A DNA stretch of 64,000 nt from Pseudomonas alcaliphila JAB1 (GTDB taxonomy: Bacteria > Pseudomonadota > Gammaproteobacteria > Pseudomonadales > Pseudomonadaceae). Below are positions 52,273 through 60,926 of the stretch, in pieces. Both the position numbers and the translations under genes were made by a program. The notes under the pieces are model-generated. The model did no database searches, was not told the DNA's origin, and worked only from the letters and a program-made list of their open reading frames with translations. The stretch spans positions 4,897,501 through 4,961,500 of the forward strand of contig NZ_CP016162.1 in assembly GCF_001941865.1 (NCBI RefSeq), read 5' to 3'. Positions within the stretch are counted from its first letter, which is position 1; every line of letters starts with the position of its first letter.

Positions 52273-53214
52273 CTACGCCAATCGCTCGCGCAGAAAGTCG
52301 AAATAGTGCTTACGCAACGTCTCGTTCTCGTTCGCCAGGTGATGGCGGGCGTCTGCCAATCGCAGGATCTGCGGCTGATGGAACTTGTCCTGCAGCACCT
52401 CGAGGTTGTAGCGCCAGTCGACCGTCATGTCCGCCTCGCCCTGAATGATCAGCGGGCTGTGCGTGCTGCGCCCGGCCGCTTCGATATGCGGCACCCACTT
52501 GGCCAATGCCCCCACCCAGGCAGTCGGCAAGCTGCGCGGCTGCAGGGGATCGAGGTTGTGCACGAAGTCGATGAAGGTGGCGTCGCTGGAGTTCTCGCTG
52601 AAGCGCCGCGGAATTTCCCGAACGAAGGGGCTGAGCATTCGATAGCTGAGCTTCGACCAGGCCCAGGCGCGCGGCCGCACCAGCGGCGCCAGGAGAATGC
52701 TCTGCCCCAGCTCCGGGCGCTTGCCGTCGGCGAGCAGATAATCCAGCAAAATCGCCCCACCCGTACTCTGCCCACAGAGATGCCAGGGCTGCGGCAGCCC
52801 CAGCTCGCTGGCCTGCTCGAACAACCCAGCCAGCACCTGCTGATACTCGGCAAAATCACCGATGCTGGCACGCGCGCCGCTGGACAGACCGTGCCCCGGC
52901 AGGTCGCAGGCGAGCACGGCAAAATTCATGCTCAGCGCCCAGTCGACCACATGTCGGTACAGACCCATATGGTCGTAATAGCCGTGCAGCAACAGCAGGG
53001 TGCCCTGCGGCTCGGCCGGCGCCCACAGCTGCACGGCGATCTGGTAGCCGGCGGCATTGAAGCTGCCGAGACGGTTGTCCAGCCCGGCAAAGCGCGCAGA
53101 CAAGTCAAAACCGTAGAAGCTGCGATACGCCTGCAGCGCCGGCAAATCCAGGTGCGCTGCGGCCAAGGGTCGCAGCAGAGGGCGCAAGTGATCGGGCTGA
53201 AACGGCTCTGACAT
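52273..53214 (-). CDS. Alpha/beta hydrolase (monoacylglycerol lipase/lysophospholipase-like)
   Basis: Soluble serine hydrolase of 313 residues: oxyanion-hole region LLLHGYYDHMG about 80-90, nucleophile in the elbow GQSTGG (Ser about 154), Asp in IIQGEADMTVDW near 260 and His in DARHHLANE near 290. It resembles Hydrolase_4 enzymes that cleave monoacylglycerols or lysophospholipids. ATG 53214 (MSEPFQPDHL) has GGAAAGCCCT ahead; the frame open to 53403 is an extension over the neighbouring gene's promoter. Confidence 0.88.
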   Translation of the reverse strand: MSEPFQPDHLRPLLRPLAAAHLDLPALQAYRSFYGFDLSARFAGLDNRLGSFNAAGYQIAVQLWAPAEPQGTLLLLHGYYDHMGLYRHVVDWALSMNFAVLACDLPGHGLSSGARASIGDFAEYQQVLAGLFEQASELGLPQPWHLCGQSTGGAILLDYLLADGKRPELGQSILLAPLVRPRAWAWSKLSYRMLSPFVREIPRRFSENSSDATFIDFVHNLDPLQPRSLPTAWVGALAKWVPHIEAAGRSTHSPLIIQGEADMTVDWRYNLEVLQDKFHQPQILRLADARHHLANENETLRKHYFDFLRERLA

Positions 53215-53338
53215 AGGGCTTTCCATAAGTTGCAGGATGCGCGCGGACGATCCCGACGACATCTCCTCGAATGCTGCGATATTCAGCTGCCCGGCGCATC
53301 GTGGCAAGCTACACGCCCCTTTTACGCCCGGCCCGCCC

Positions 53339-53920
53339 ATGCTCCGCCTGTCCCGCAAGAACCTGCTCATCGCCCTGCTCGCCCTGGCCTGGCTGGCCGG
53401 CATGGCACTGGCCTACCGCTGGTTCGAAACGCGCTACCTGCGCACCTTCGACGAGCGCGCAGCGGTGTTCTCCGGCGCCGAACTGCAGCTACCCACTGAA
53501 CTGAGCGGCCCCGGCGCGATCCGCCTGGTGCATTTCTGGGACCCGGCTTGCCCATGTAATGTCGGTAACCAGCAGCACCTTGCCGAACTGATCGAACACT
53601 ACACGCCAAAGGGCGTGCAATTTCATGTCGTACAGAAGCCCGGCAGCCAGGGCCGCCTGCCCGCCGAACTGGCCGCACTGCACCCCATCGATGAGCTACC
53701 CGGCAGCGCCAACCTGCCGGCCAGCCCCGCGGTGGCTATCTGGGACAAACAGGGCCAGCTGGCCTACTTCGGGCCTTACAGCGAAGGCCTGACCTGCAAC
53801 TCGAGCAACAGCTTTATCGAACCCATACTCGAAGCGCTGGCGGCCGGGCGCAAAGTGAATGCCAGCAATACTCTGGCGGTGGGCTGCTTCTGTGAATGGG
53901 CCAAGCCGAGCAACGATTGA
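53339..53920 (+). CDS. Membrane-anchored thioredoxin-like protein (DUF6436-type)
   Basis: Protein of 193 residues with an N-terminal anchor (about 8-28, LLIALLALAWLAGMALAY). The periplasmic part is thioredoxin-like: LVHFWDPACPCNVGNQQHLAEL carries Cys-Pro-Cys where thioredoxins have CxxC, followed by SPAVAIWDKQGQLAYFGPYSEG and a C-terminal Cys pair (GCFCEW). It is probably an envelope redox or metallochaperone-like protein; the family is uncharacterised. ATG 53339 is chosen because the anchor begins there. The IS110 element inserted just 6 bases after its stop. Confidence 0.8.
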   Translation: MLRLSRKNLLIALLALAWLAGMALAYRWFETRYLRTFDERAAVFSGAELQLPTELSGPGAIRLVHFWDPACPCNVGNQQHLAELIEHYTPKGVQFHVVQKPGSQGRLPAELAALHPIDELPGSANLPASPAVAIWDKQGQLAYFGPYSEGLTCNSSNSFIEPILEALAAGRKVNASNTLAVGCFCEWAKPSND

Positions 53921-53943
53921 CCCCGTAGATACCGTCTTGAAGC

Positions 53944-54918
53944 TCACCTCGCAATAGCAAGTGCTGGATCAAAAGGCCGACCAGATTTCAGCACACCATA
54001 AGCGATACACAGCAGCTTACGCATAGCCGCGCAGGCGATCTGCTTGCCGGCTTTGCCCTTGGCTTTCATACGTTCGCCCATTTCTCGAATGGCCTGGTTG
54101 TGAGTCAGGGACGAGACGGCTGGCATATAAAGACCTGCACGCAAACGGGCTGGACCCATGCGCGAAATTCGCACATGTCCCTTGTGCTTACCCGACTCCT
54201 GCAACCTGGGGTTGAGGCCGGAAAAAGCGGTGACCGCTTTGCTGCTGTTGAAGCGTTGAATATCGCCCAACTCAGCCAGCAACAGCGCAGCGGTTCTGTC
54301 GGCGATACCGTCGATGCTGGTCAGCAGGTCTCGCTTGCCACGCAGGTCATCGTTGTCATCGAAGAGCTGCTTGATCGCTTTCAATGTTTCATCGGTCTGC
54401 TTTTTCAAATGATCGAGAACCGATTGAATCGAGACTCTGACCTTGCTTTCCTGGGTGCTCTCCAAGCGATTGCGCTCGATCTGCTCCAGCTCCTGAATAT
54501 CTTTCAAACGGTGCACCAGAGCTCTTAAACGACGAATCTCAGGAGCCTCTGGCTGCCAGCTGCGCAGCTCAGCCAGATGCCTACTGCCATAGTCGGCCAG
54601 CAGCTTGGCATCGACCTTGTCCGTCTTCACTCGCTGCAACTGGCTACGGGCATAGAAGGCCGGCTGGGCCGGGTTGAGCACACAGACGCGGTAACCTTGC
54701 TTGAACAGCCACTCGGCCAGCGCTTCGTGATAGATACCCGTGGCCTCCATCACGATCCAGGCCTGGGGCTCTGCGTGCTTGAGCAACCACTGCTGTAGCG
54801 TCTCAAACCCTTTGAGATCGTTCGGCAATTTGGCCTTCGTGCGGTACTTGCCGTTGCTTTGCAGGGTCGCGATGTCGAATGTTTGTTTGGCAATGTCGAT
54901 GCCGACAACAGCTGTCAT
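53944..54918 (-). CDS. IS110 family transposase
   Basis: Protein of 324 residues. The N-terminal RuvC-like DEDD domain shows GIDIAKQTFDIA (Asp near 7), WIVMEATGIYHEAL (Glu near 59) and KTDKVDAKLLADY (two Asp near 100). A coiled region links to the Transposase_20 domain with LTSIDGIADRTAALLLAELGD and FSGLNPRLQESGKHKGHVRISRMG, where the catalytic Ser is expected. It recombines DNA guided by an RNA in the studied members. Intact and probably active. Confidence 0.95.
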   Translation of the reverse strand: MTAVVGIDIAKQTFDIATLQSNGKYRTKAKLPNDLKGFETLQQWLLKHAEPQAWIVMEATGIYHEALAEWLFKQGYRVCVLNPAQPAFYARSQLQRVKTDKVDAKLLADYGSRHLAELRSWQPEAPEIRRLRALVHRLKDIQELEQIERNRLESTQESKVRVSIQSVLDHLKKQTDETLKAIKQLFDDNDDLRGKRDLLTSIDGIADRTAALLLAELGDIQRFNSSKAVTAFSGLNPRLQESGKHKGHVRISRMGPARLRAGLYMPAVSSLTHNQAIREMGERMKAKGKAGKQIACAAMRKLLCIAYGVLKSGRPFDPALAIAR

Positions 54919-55137
54919 GTCGCTTTCTCCTCAACGAACTCCAATGATCGCCACTGCATCCGTCCAACCTTGTCGATGCGAGCTCGAGGCCCTGGATACC
55001 GTTCGGACTTATGGATGAGTGCGGAGGAGTACAGCGCAATCTACGGAGCAAGCTCGAAGCTTAAGGGTGGGTGCGGCTTGTACTCTCTCCCCCGATGATC
55101 AGTCGGGAACCATAGCCTCACTGAAAGGCTGTGGTCG
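54919..55137 (-). ncRNA. Candidate IS110 bridge (seek) RNA region
   Basis: Non-coding segment of about 220 bases between the transposase start and the putative element end. In IS110 proper, the bridge RNA with target- and donor-binding loops is transcribed from the end upstream of the transposase. Position and length fit; I could not fold it. The frames seen here are short and lack ribosome sites. Confidence 0.45.
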
Positions 55138-55144
55138 AGATACA

Positions 55145-55307
55145 AGGGTGGGTTAGCGACGCCTCAGGTGAATCGAGGAACGCCGCGGAGGTGGAGCGTC
55201 GCGTAACCCACCAGGCGGTAGATCGCCTTACGCCGGCGGTGGGTTACGCCGCAGCTAATATGGCGAATCGACTGATAAGTACGACAAGCGGCTAACCCAC
55301 CCTACGC
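55145..55307. repeat. Palindromic repeats beside IS110
   Basis: Several copies of a GTGGGTTA / TAACCCAC motif in alternating orientation: GGGTGGGTTAGCG near 55146, GCGTAACCCACC near 55201, GGTGGGTTACGCCGC near 55240 and GGCTAACCCACCCTACG ending at 55307. This is a REP cluster, and the element seems to have landed at its edge. Confidence 0.7.
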
Positions 55308-56345
55308 GAGGGCCTCACCGCCAGTCGATCCGTGGCGCGATACCAGGCCGCGCGGCGTGCTGCCCTGCCAGCGACGAAACGCCCGATAGAACGGCGACAG
55401 CTCGGCAAAGCCGCAAGCCCGCGCCACTTCGCGCACACCAAGCCCCTGATCCAGCAGGCGCAGCGCACGCAGACGGCGCACTTCATCGTGCAATGCACGG
55501 AAGCTGCTGCCCTGCTCGCTCAATGAGCGCTGCAATGCACTGCGATTGCTGCCCAGAGCGAGTGCACAGGCCTCCAGGCTACAGGTAGCACTACCCAGGT
55601 TGACCTCCAGCCAGTAGCGCACCCGCACCAGCAACTGGTTCTCCACCAACCCTGCCAACTGCTTCTCGGCCTCTTCGCTGAGCACCTCGAACAATCGCGG
55701 ACTGGCACTGCGCGAAGGCCGTGAGAGCAGCGCACGCGGCAGGATCAGCACGTCGTGGGGGCACGAGAAGCGCGGCTCGACACCGAGCAGGCGACGATGC
55801 TCGGCAAGCTTGCGCGGCGCCCGGTGGCGAAACTCGACGCCCATCAACGGCAACTCGCCGCCAGCGGCCGACGCCAGCATCTTACTCAGCAGCACGGCCA
55901 GGCACTCCATCTGCTGACGCAGCGAGCCAACCTCGCGATAGTTGAGATCGATCACCAGGTGCGCCTCGTCTCCCTGCTCCTGCAGTCGCGCGGCAAAACC
56001 GCCGGAGAGGATGTGCTGGAAGCGCACGAAGGCTTGCAAGCCCTGACGAAGATCGCGAGCCGCCAGCAGCAGATAGCTGACCACATCCATCGGCCGTGGC
56101 TGCATGACCTCGCCCAGGTGCAGACCGATATCGGCGTCACCGCTGATGCCCTCAAGCGCCTGCCAGAAGCGCGGCGCATTGTCGTGCTCCTCGCGCGCTT
56201 CCAGCAACGGCGCCGCCAGGGCCACACCAGCGTAGGCCCGACGGTAGGTGTCGGTCGGGTCGAGCCCCAGCGCCGCCAGGGCCTCGTAGAGCAGCCGACG
56301 CAGGGTCGAGGAATGAGTAAGGGCGACGAAGGCGTTATCGACCAT
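55302..56345 (-). CDS. AraC-family regulator with Arabinose_bd-type (PF12625) domain
   Basis: Transcription regulator of 347 residues. Residues about 10-200 resemble the PF12625 effector domain of the OruR/ArgR-like group (SYLLLAARDLRQGLQAFVRFQHIL). The last 100 residues are an AraC helix-turn-helix pair (SLEACALALGSNRSALQRSL and GVREVARACGFAELSPFYRAFRRW). ATG 56345 has AGAG ahead; the frame to 56384 adds 13 residues. Divergent from the acylase gene, with 120 bases between the starts, so control of that gene is likely (inference). The C-terminus overlaps the REP cluster. Confidence 0.9.
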   Translation of the reverse strand: MVDNAFVALTHSSTLRRLLYEALAALGLDPTDTYRRAYAGVALAAPLLEAREEHDNAPRFWQALEGISGDADIGLHLGEVMQPRPMDVVSYLLLAARDLRQGLQAFVRFQHILSGGFAARLQEQGDEAHLVIDLNYREVGSLRQQMECLAVLLSKMLASAAGGELPLMGVEFRHRAPRKLAEHRRLLGVEPRFSCPHDVLILPRALLSRPSRSASPRLFEVLSEEAEKQLAGLVENQLLVRVRYWLEVNLGSATCSLEACALALGSNRSALQRSLSEQGSSFRALHDEVRRLRALRLLDQGLGVREVARACGFAELSPFYRAFRRWQGSTPRGLVSRHGSTGGEALA

Positions 56346-56465
56346 GGCGATCTCTGGCAAATATTGACCATAGACTTTCAGCATTGAGGCATATGGTCAA
56401 TGCCGCCGCCCACGCGCCTGAGCAAAATGTCTGCACGCTTGCCCCACAACAATAAGGATCGCTGG

Positions 56466-58844
56466 ATGAAACGTTCCCTGACCGCCCTTGCGCTGGTGAT
56501 TGCAGCCGCAGCTGGCGGCCTGACCTGGTACCTGCATGACAAGCAACCGCAACGCGATGGCGAGTTGGTACTCGGCGCGCTGCAGGCGCCGGTCACGGTC
56601 GATTACGACGAACGCGGCGTGCCGCACATCCGCGCCGAGAATGAAGCGGACATGTACCGCGCCCTGGGTTTCGTCCACGCCCAGGATCGCCTGTTCCAGA
56701 TGGAGCTGCTGCGGCGTCTGGCGCGCGGTGAACTGGCCGAAGTACTCGGCGAAAAGCTGGTGCCCACCGACCGTCTGTTCCGCACCCTGGAAATCGGCCG
56801 CCATGCCGACGCCTATGCCGCTCGGCTGGATCCCAACAGCCCGTCCACCCAGGCGCTGCAGCACTACCTGGAAGGCGTCAACCAGTACCAGGCCAGCCGC
56901 CCACGTCCGCTGGAGTTCGATCTGCTGGGCATCGAGCCACGCCCTTTCACCATGGCCGATACGCTCAGCGTCGCCGGCTACATGGCCTACAGTTTCGCCG
57001 CGGCCCTGCGCACCGAACCGGTGATGACCCATGTCCGTGACGCCCTGGGGGCGGATTATCTCGAGCTATTCGATCTCGACTGGCATCCGCAGGGTGTGCT
57101 CGGCACCTCCCTGGCCGCCGGCGACTGGCAGGATCTTTCCGCCCTGGCCCAGCTCAGCAACAGCGCCCTGGAGGGCACCGGCTTGCCGCAGTTCGAAGGC
57201 AGCAACGCCTGGGTGGTATCCGGTAGCCGCACCGCCAGCGGCAAACCGCTGCTGGCGGGCGACCCGCATATTCGCTTCTCGCTGCCGGCGGTCTGGTACG
57301 AAGCGCACCTGCAGGCACCCGGCTACGAGCTGTATGGCTACCACCACGCGCTGATTCCCAGCGCCATGCTCGGCCACAATCGCAACTTCGCCTGGAGCCT
57401 GACCATGTTCCAGAACGACGACCTCGACCTGATCGCCGAGCGCACCAACCCGGACAACCCCAATCAGGTCTGGTACCAGGGCAACTGGGTCGACCTCGAA
57501 CAGCGCACCGAAACCATCCGGGTCAAAGGTGTCGAGCCGGTGCAGATCACCCTGCGCCGCTCGCCGCACGGGCCGATCATCAACGATGCCCTGGGCCAGA
57601 CCAGCGGCAGCACGCCGATCGCCATGTGGTGGGCCTTCCTCGAAACCGACAACCCGATGCTCGACGCCTTCTACCAGCTGGGCCGCGCCGATAACCTGGA
57701 CAAGGCCCGCGCCGCCGTCGAGAAGATCGAAGCGCCCGGCCTCAACGTGCTCTGGGCCAGTGCCAGCGGTGATATTGGCTGGTGGGCCGCAGCCAAGCTG
57801 CCGCTGCGCCCGGCCGGGGTCAACCCGACCTTCATTCTCGATGGCGCCAGCGGTGAAGCGGACAAGCTCGGCTACCACCCCTTCAGCGCCAACCCGCAGG
57901 AAGAGAACCCGCAGCGCGGCTACATTCTCTCGGCCAACTACCAGCCCGTACCGGCCAGCGGCATCGAGATTCCCGGTTACTACAACCTGCCGGATCGTGG
58001 CCAGCGCCTGAACCAGCGCCTTAGCGACGCCTCGGTGAAATGGGATACGCAGAACAGCCAGGCGCTGCAGCTCGACCCCGGTACCGGCTATGGTCCGCGC
58101 CTGCTGGCGCCGATCCTCGACGAACTGCGCGCCGCAGCGGCGAACGATGAGGAGCGCGCACTGGCGGAACAACTGGCCGAGTGGAATGGCGACCACCAAC
58201 TCGATTCCGTGGCCGCTACCCTGTTCAACCAGCTGACCTATCAGCTTGCCCGCGAAGCCATGGCCGACGAGCTGGGCGAGGTGTTCTTCGACAGCCTGCT
58301 GCAAACCCGCGTGCTCGACACTGCCCTGCCGCGCCTGACCGCCAATGCCGACTCGCCCTGGTGGAATCGCCAGGGCAGCGAGCAACGCGAAAGCCGCGCG
58401 CAGATCGTCGCCGACGCCTGGCGCGCCAGCCTGACGCATCTACGCAGCGTGCTCGGCAATGATGTCGAGGCCTGGAACTGGGGCCGCGGCCATACCCTCA
58501 CCCATCAGCACGCACTTGGTCAGCAGCAGCCGCTGGCCTGGCTGCTGAACGTCGGCCCGTTTGCCGCACCAGGCGGCCATGAAACGCCGAACAACCTCTC
58601 GCACAAGGTTGGCCCGGCGCCCTGGCCGGTGGTCTATGGCCCCTCGACCCGGCGCCTGGTCGACCTGGCCGATGCCGACAAGGCGCTGGGCGGCATTCCC
58701 GTCGGCCAGAGCGGCGTGCCGTTCGACGCACATTACGGCGATCAGGCGGCGTCCCATGTGGCCGGCAAGTATCAGCCACAGCACCTGAGCGAGGCCGACG
58801 TCAAAGCCAACAGCCAGGGCACGCTGAAACTGCTGCCACGCTGA
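56466..58844 (+). CDS. Penicillin acylase family N-terminal-nucleophile hydrolase
   Basis: Precursor of 792 residues: N-terminal signal/anchor (about 4-20, LTALALVIAAAAGGLTWYL), alpha chain, then self-cleavage before the nucleophile Ser246 (in FEGSNAWVVSGSRTASGKPLL), and a beta chain with LLAGDPHIRFSLPAVWYEAH and the oxyanion/Asn region. It is periplasmic after maturation. The family hydrolyses amide bonds of penicillins, acyl-homoserine lactones or other N-acyl compounds; the substrate is unknown, and AHL acylase (PvdQ/QuiP/HacB-like) is possible. ATG 56466 follows AAGGATCGCTGG. Confidence 0.92.
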   Translation: MKRSLTALALVIAAAAGGLTWYLHDKQPQRDGELVLGALQAPVTVDYDERGVPHIRAENEADMYRALGFVHAQDRLFQMELLRRLARGELAEVLGEKLVPTDRLFRTLEIGRHADAYAARLDPNSPSTQALQHYLEGVNQYQASRPRPLEFDLLGIEPRPFTMADTLSVAGYMAYSFAAALRTEPVMTHVRDALGADYLELFDLDWHPQGVLGTSLAAGDWQDLSALAQLSNSALEGTGLPQFEGSNAWVVSGSRTASGKPLLAGDPHIRFSLPAVWYEAHLQAPGYELYGYHHALIPSAMLGHNRNFAWSLTMFQNDDLDLIAERTNPDNPNQVWYQGNWVDLEQRTETIRVKGVEPVQITLRRSPHGPIINDALGQTSGSTPIAMWWAFLETDNPMLDAFYQLGRADNLDKARAAVEKIEAPGLNVLWASASGDIGWWAAAKLPLRPAGVNPTFILDGASGEADKLGYHPFSANPQEENPQRGYILSANYQPVPASGIEIPGYYNLPDRGQRLNQRLSDASVKWDTQNSQALQLDPGTGYGPRLLAPILDELRAAAANDEERALAEQLAEWNGDHQLDSVAATLFNQLTYQLAREAMADELGEVFFDSLLQTRVLDTALPRLTANADSPWWNRQGSEQRESRAQIVADAWRASLTHLRSVLGNDVEAWNWGRGHTLTHQHALGQQQPLAWLLNVGPFAAPGGHETPNNLSHKVGPAPWPVVYGPSTRRLVDLADADKALGGIPVGQSGVPFDAHYGDQAASHVAGKYQPQHLSEADVKANSQGTLKLLPR

Positions 58845-59028
58845 GCAACCATCCAGCGCCCCAGAACAGGGTGGTGCGCCAGCGGTGCATCACGCTGCAC
58901 GCTGGTGCACCGTGGCGCCACATCTGGCGCCGCAGCCCTCGCCCGAGGGCCTCAAACCCAGCGAAATAGCGCCTTTCCGTTGCGGTAATAAAATTGGCAC
59001 ACGCCCTGCATATGCTAAGGCAATCCCA

Positions 59029-59076
59029 GTTTCGGGGACCTTGGTACAGGCAGGCCGGGGAATCCCCTTCTTTATT
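59029..59076. repeat. 48-bp direct repeat, copy 1
   Basis: Starts GTTTCGGGGACCTTGGTACA and ends in GGGGAATCCCCTTCTTTATT. Identical to 59138-59185, with 61 bases between the copies. The end resembles a small terminator (GGGG-AAT-CCCC then T-rich). The rest of 58,845-59,180 holds GC-rich short inversions near 58,880-58,930 but no gene. Confidence 0.9.
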
Positions 59077-59137
59077 CGACGCCACCGCGCGTCATGTGTA
59101 ACGCGCCGCTGCTCTGCCAATGAGCGCGGCGCCACCC

Positions 59138-59185
59138 GTTTCGGGGACCTTGGTACAGGCAGGCCGGGGAATCCCCTTCTTTATT
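59138..59185. repeat. 48-bp direct repeat, copy 2
   Basis: Exact copy of 59029-59076. Its last bases contain the stop codon (59181-59183) of the minus-strand gene at 59181-59636. Confidence 0.9.
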
Positions 59186-59636
59186 TGGGACGCAGCGTCA
59201 GGCGCGCTCGCCAACGTCCATCCTCTTGCGCACCGCGCCATTCCCCGTCCAGCGGGCGGGGTGACACCAGCACCAGCAGCAGATCCCGTCCGTCGCGCTC
59301 CACGCGCCAGTTCACCAGCCCCAACGGCAGTTTCAATTGCCCCTCACGCACCCGCCCGTAGGCATCCGCGTAGCGATACACCAGGGCGCCGTCGACATGT
59401 TCGGCCTGCGCCTGTGGCTCACGGTTGAACCAGAGCTGCAACCCCTGTTCCCAGGCCTCGGCATCCTCGATACGCAGACGTGGTGGATCGAACACGCGGC
59501 CGATCATCATGCCGACGAGAAAGGCGATCAGCATCACCGATGCCACGAAACGCCAGCGCAAACGCGGCCGTGGATCTTCTGGCGGCGTAGAATGGCGCTC
59601 GTCCCAGCGCTCGGAGTGTTGCATGTTCCACGTCAT
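59181..59636 (-). CDS. Hypothetical membrane-anchored protein
   Basis: Protein of about 147-151 residues: a charged N-terminus, one hydrophobic segment (about 29-48, [20 protein letters not shown]) and a soluble part with [32 protein letters not shown]. The pattern is probably periplasmic, strand-rich. No family is recognised. The start could be ATG 59636 or 59624; neither has an ideal ribosome site. Its 5' end overlaps the divergent trmL start by up to 14 bases. Confidence 0.7.
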   Translation of the reverse strand: MTWNMQHSERWDERHSTPPEDPRPRLRWRFVASVMLIAFLVGMMIGRVFDPPRLRIEDAEAWEQGLQLWFNREPQAQAEHVDGALVYRYADAYGRVREGQLKLPLGLVNWRVERDGRDLLLVLVSPRPLDGEWRGAQEDGRWRARLTLRPK

Positions 59637-60087
59637 CCTCTTTCAACCGGAAATTCCGCCCAATACCGGCAACATTATCAGGCTGTGCGCCAACAGCGGC
59701 TGCCAGCTGCACCTGATCGAGCCGCTGGGCTTCGAACTGGACGACAAGCGCCTGCGCCGCGCCGGCCTGGATTATCACGAATACGCCACCCTCAAGCGCC
59801 ACCCGGACCTGCAGAGCTGCCTCGACAGCCTTGGCCAGCCGCGCCTGTTCGCCTTCACCACCAAGGGTTCGCAACCGTTCCACGAGATCGCCTACCAACC
59901 CGGCGACGCGTTTCTGTTCGGCCCGGAAAGCCGTGGCCTGCCCGTGGACGTACGTAACGCGCTGCCACCGGAGCAGCGCGTACGCTTGCCGATGCGCGCC
60001 GGTTGCCGCAGCCTGAATCTCTCCAACACCGTGGCGGTGACGGTTTATGAAGCCTGGCGGCAGAACGGCTTCGCTGGCGCCGACTAA
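59623..60087 (+). CDS. trmL: TrmL, tRNA (cytidine/uridine-34-2'-O)-methyltransferase
   Basis: SPOUT-class methyltransferase of 154 residues that 2'-O-methylates the wobble base of tRNA-Leu isoacceptors. Motifs: [18 protein letters not shown] at the N-terminus and the trefoil-knot SAM site [11 protein letters not shown] (about 98-108) and [16 protein letters not shown] (about 129-144). ATG 59623 has CGGAGTGTTGC ahead. Followed by a strong bidirectional terminator. Confidence 0.96.
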   Translation: MFHVILFQPEIPPNTGNIIRLCANSGCQLHLIEPLGFELDDKRLRRAGLDYHEYATLKRHPDLQSCLDSLGQPRLFAFTTKGSQPFHEIAYQPGDAFLFGPESRGLPVDVRNALPPEQRVRLPMRAGCRSLNLSNTVAVTVYEAWRQNGFAGAD

Positions 60088-60104
60088 GGCCGCGAGCGGA
60101 CACA

Positions 60105-60130
60105 AAAAAGCGCCCCGAGGGGCGCTTTTT
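60105..60130. terminator. Bidirectional terminator between trmL and secB
   Basis: Perfect 12-bp stem AAAAAGCGCCCC / GGGGCGCTTTTT with a two-base loop, between the convergent trmL and secB genes. Confidence 0.92.
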
Positions 60131-60150
60131 CATGCAACCGAACCGAACAC

Positions 60151-60636
60151 TTAGTGAGCAGTGGTTTCGCCGGTTTGCTGCATGCGCTGCAGCTCCTGGG
60201 CGTACAGCGCATCGAAGTTCACCGGAGACAGCATCAGGGCCGGGAACGAGCCGCGGATCACCAGGCTGTCCAGCGCTTCACGGGCGTACGGGAACAGGAT
60301 GTTCGGGCAGAAGGCACCGAGGGTGTGGCTCATCGAGGCAGCGTCCAGGCCCTTGATCAGGAAGATGCCGGCCTGCTGCACTTCGGCGATGAAAGCGACT
60401 TCTTCGCCGTTCTTGACCGTCACCGACAGGGTCAGCACCACCTCGTGGAAGTCGCCTTCCAGGGCCTTCTGGCGGGTGTTCAGATCCAGACCGACGCTCG
60501 GCGTCCACTCCTGACGGAAGATTTCCGGGCTCTTCGGCGCTTCGAAGGACAGGTCCTTGACGTAGAGGCGCTGCAGGGAAAATTGCGGATTCTGCGAATC
60601 GGCAGCGGCTGCGCCGCTGTTGGCTTGCTCGGTCAT
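60151..60636 (-). CDS. secB: SecB, protein-export chaperone
   Basis: Cytosolic tetrameric chaperone of 161 residues that keeps preproteins unfolded and hands them to SecA. Family signatures: [22 protein letters not shown] near 19-40, GIFLIKGLD near 100 and [32 protein letters not shown] near 112-143. ATG 60636 gives the normal length; the extension to 60741 is spurious. First downstream gene after grxC (28 bases). Confidence 0.97.
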   Translation of the reverse strand: MTEQANSGAAAADSQNPQFSLQRLYVKDLSFEAPKSPEIFRQEWTPSVGLDLNTRQKALEGDFHEVVLTLSVTVKNGEEVAFIAEVQQAGIFLIKGLDAASMSHTLGAFCPNILFPYAREALDSLVIRGSFPALMLSPVNFDALYAQELQRMQQTGETTAH

Positions 60637-60664
60637 GGCGTTTGCCTTCCTTAACGTTGAGGTT

Positions 60665-60925
60665 TCAAGCGGGGCTCTGCAGCAGGGCGTCGAGCTTGCC
60701 GGCGCGCTCCAGGGCGTAGAGGTCGTCACAGCCACCCACATGGGTGCTGCCGATCCAGATTTGCGGCACCGAGGTGCGGCCAGCCTTGCGGGTCATCTCC
60801 GCGCGGATGGCCGGCTGGCCGTCGACGCGAATTTCCTCGAAGTCCACCCCTTTGCCGGCCAGCAGTTGCTTGGCGCGCATGCAGTAGGGGCACCAGTCGC
60901 TGGAGTAGACGACCACGCTGGTCAT
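60665..60925 (-). CDS. grxC: GrxC, glutaredoxin 3
   Basis: Dithiol glutaredoxin of 86 residues with active site WCPYCMRAK (Cys11, Cys14), the cis-Pro TSVPQIWI near 52-59 and the glutathione-binding GGCDDL near 66-71. It reduces mixed disulfides using glutathione. It sits between the rhodanese gene (1 base upstream) and secB, the usual Pseudomonas order. Confidence 0.97.
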   Translation of the reverse strand: MTSVVVYSSDWCPYCMRAKQLLAGKGVDFEEIRVDGQPAIRAEMTRKAGRTSVPQIWIGSTHVGGCDDLYALERAGKLDALLQSPA

Positions 60926-60926
60926 G

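Larger units (their letters stand above)
53927..55143 (-). mobile_element. IS110-family insertion sequence
   Basis: Contains one IS110-type transposase gene (minus strand) and about 220 bases of non-coding DNA upstream of it, the layout of IS110 elements that encode a bridge RNA. The exact ends are uncertain. The hexamer AGATAC occurs at 53927-53932 and 55138-55143 on either side and could be the short core shared by both ends, giving about 1.2 kb. No inverted repeats or target duplication were found, as usual for IS110. Confidence 0.75.
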
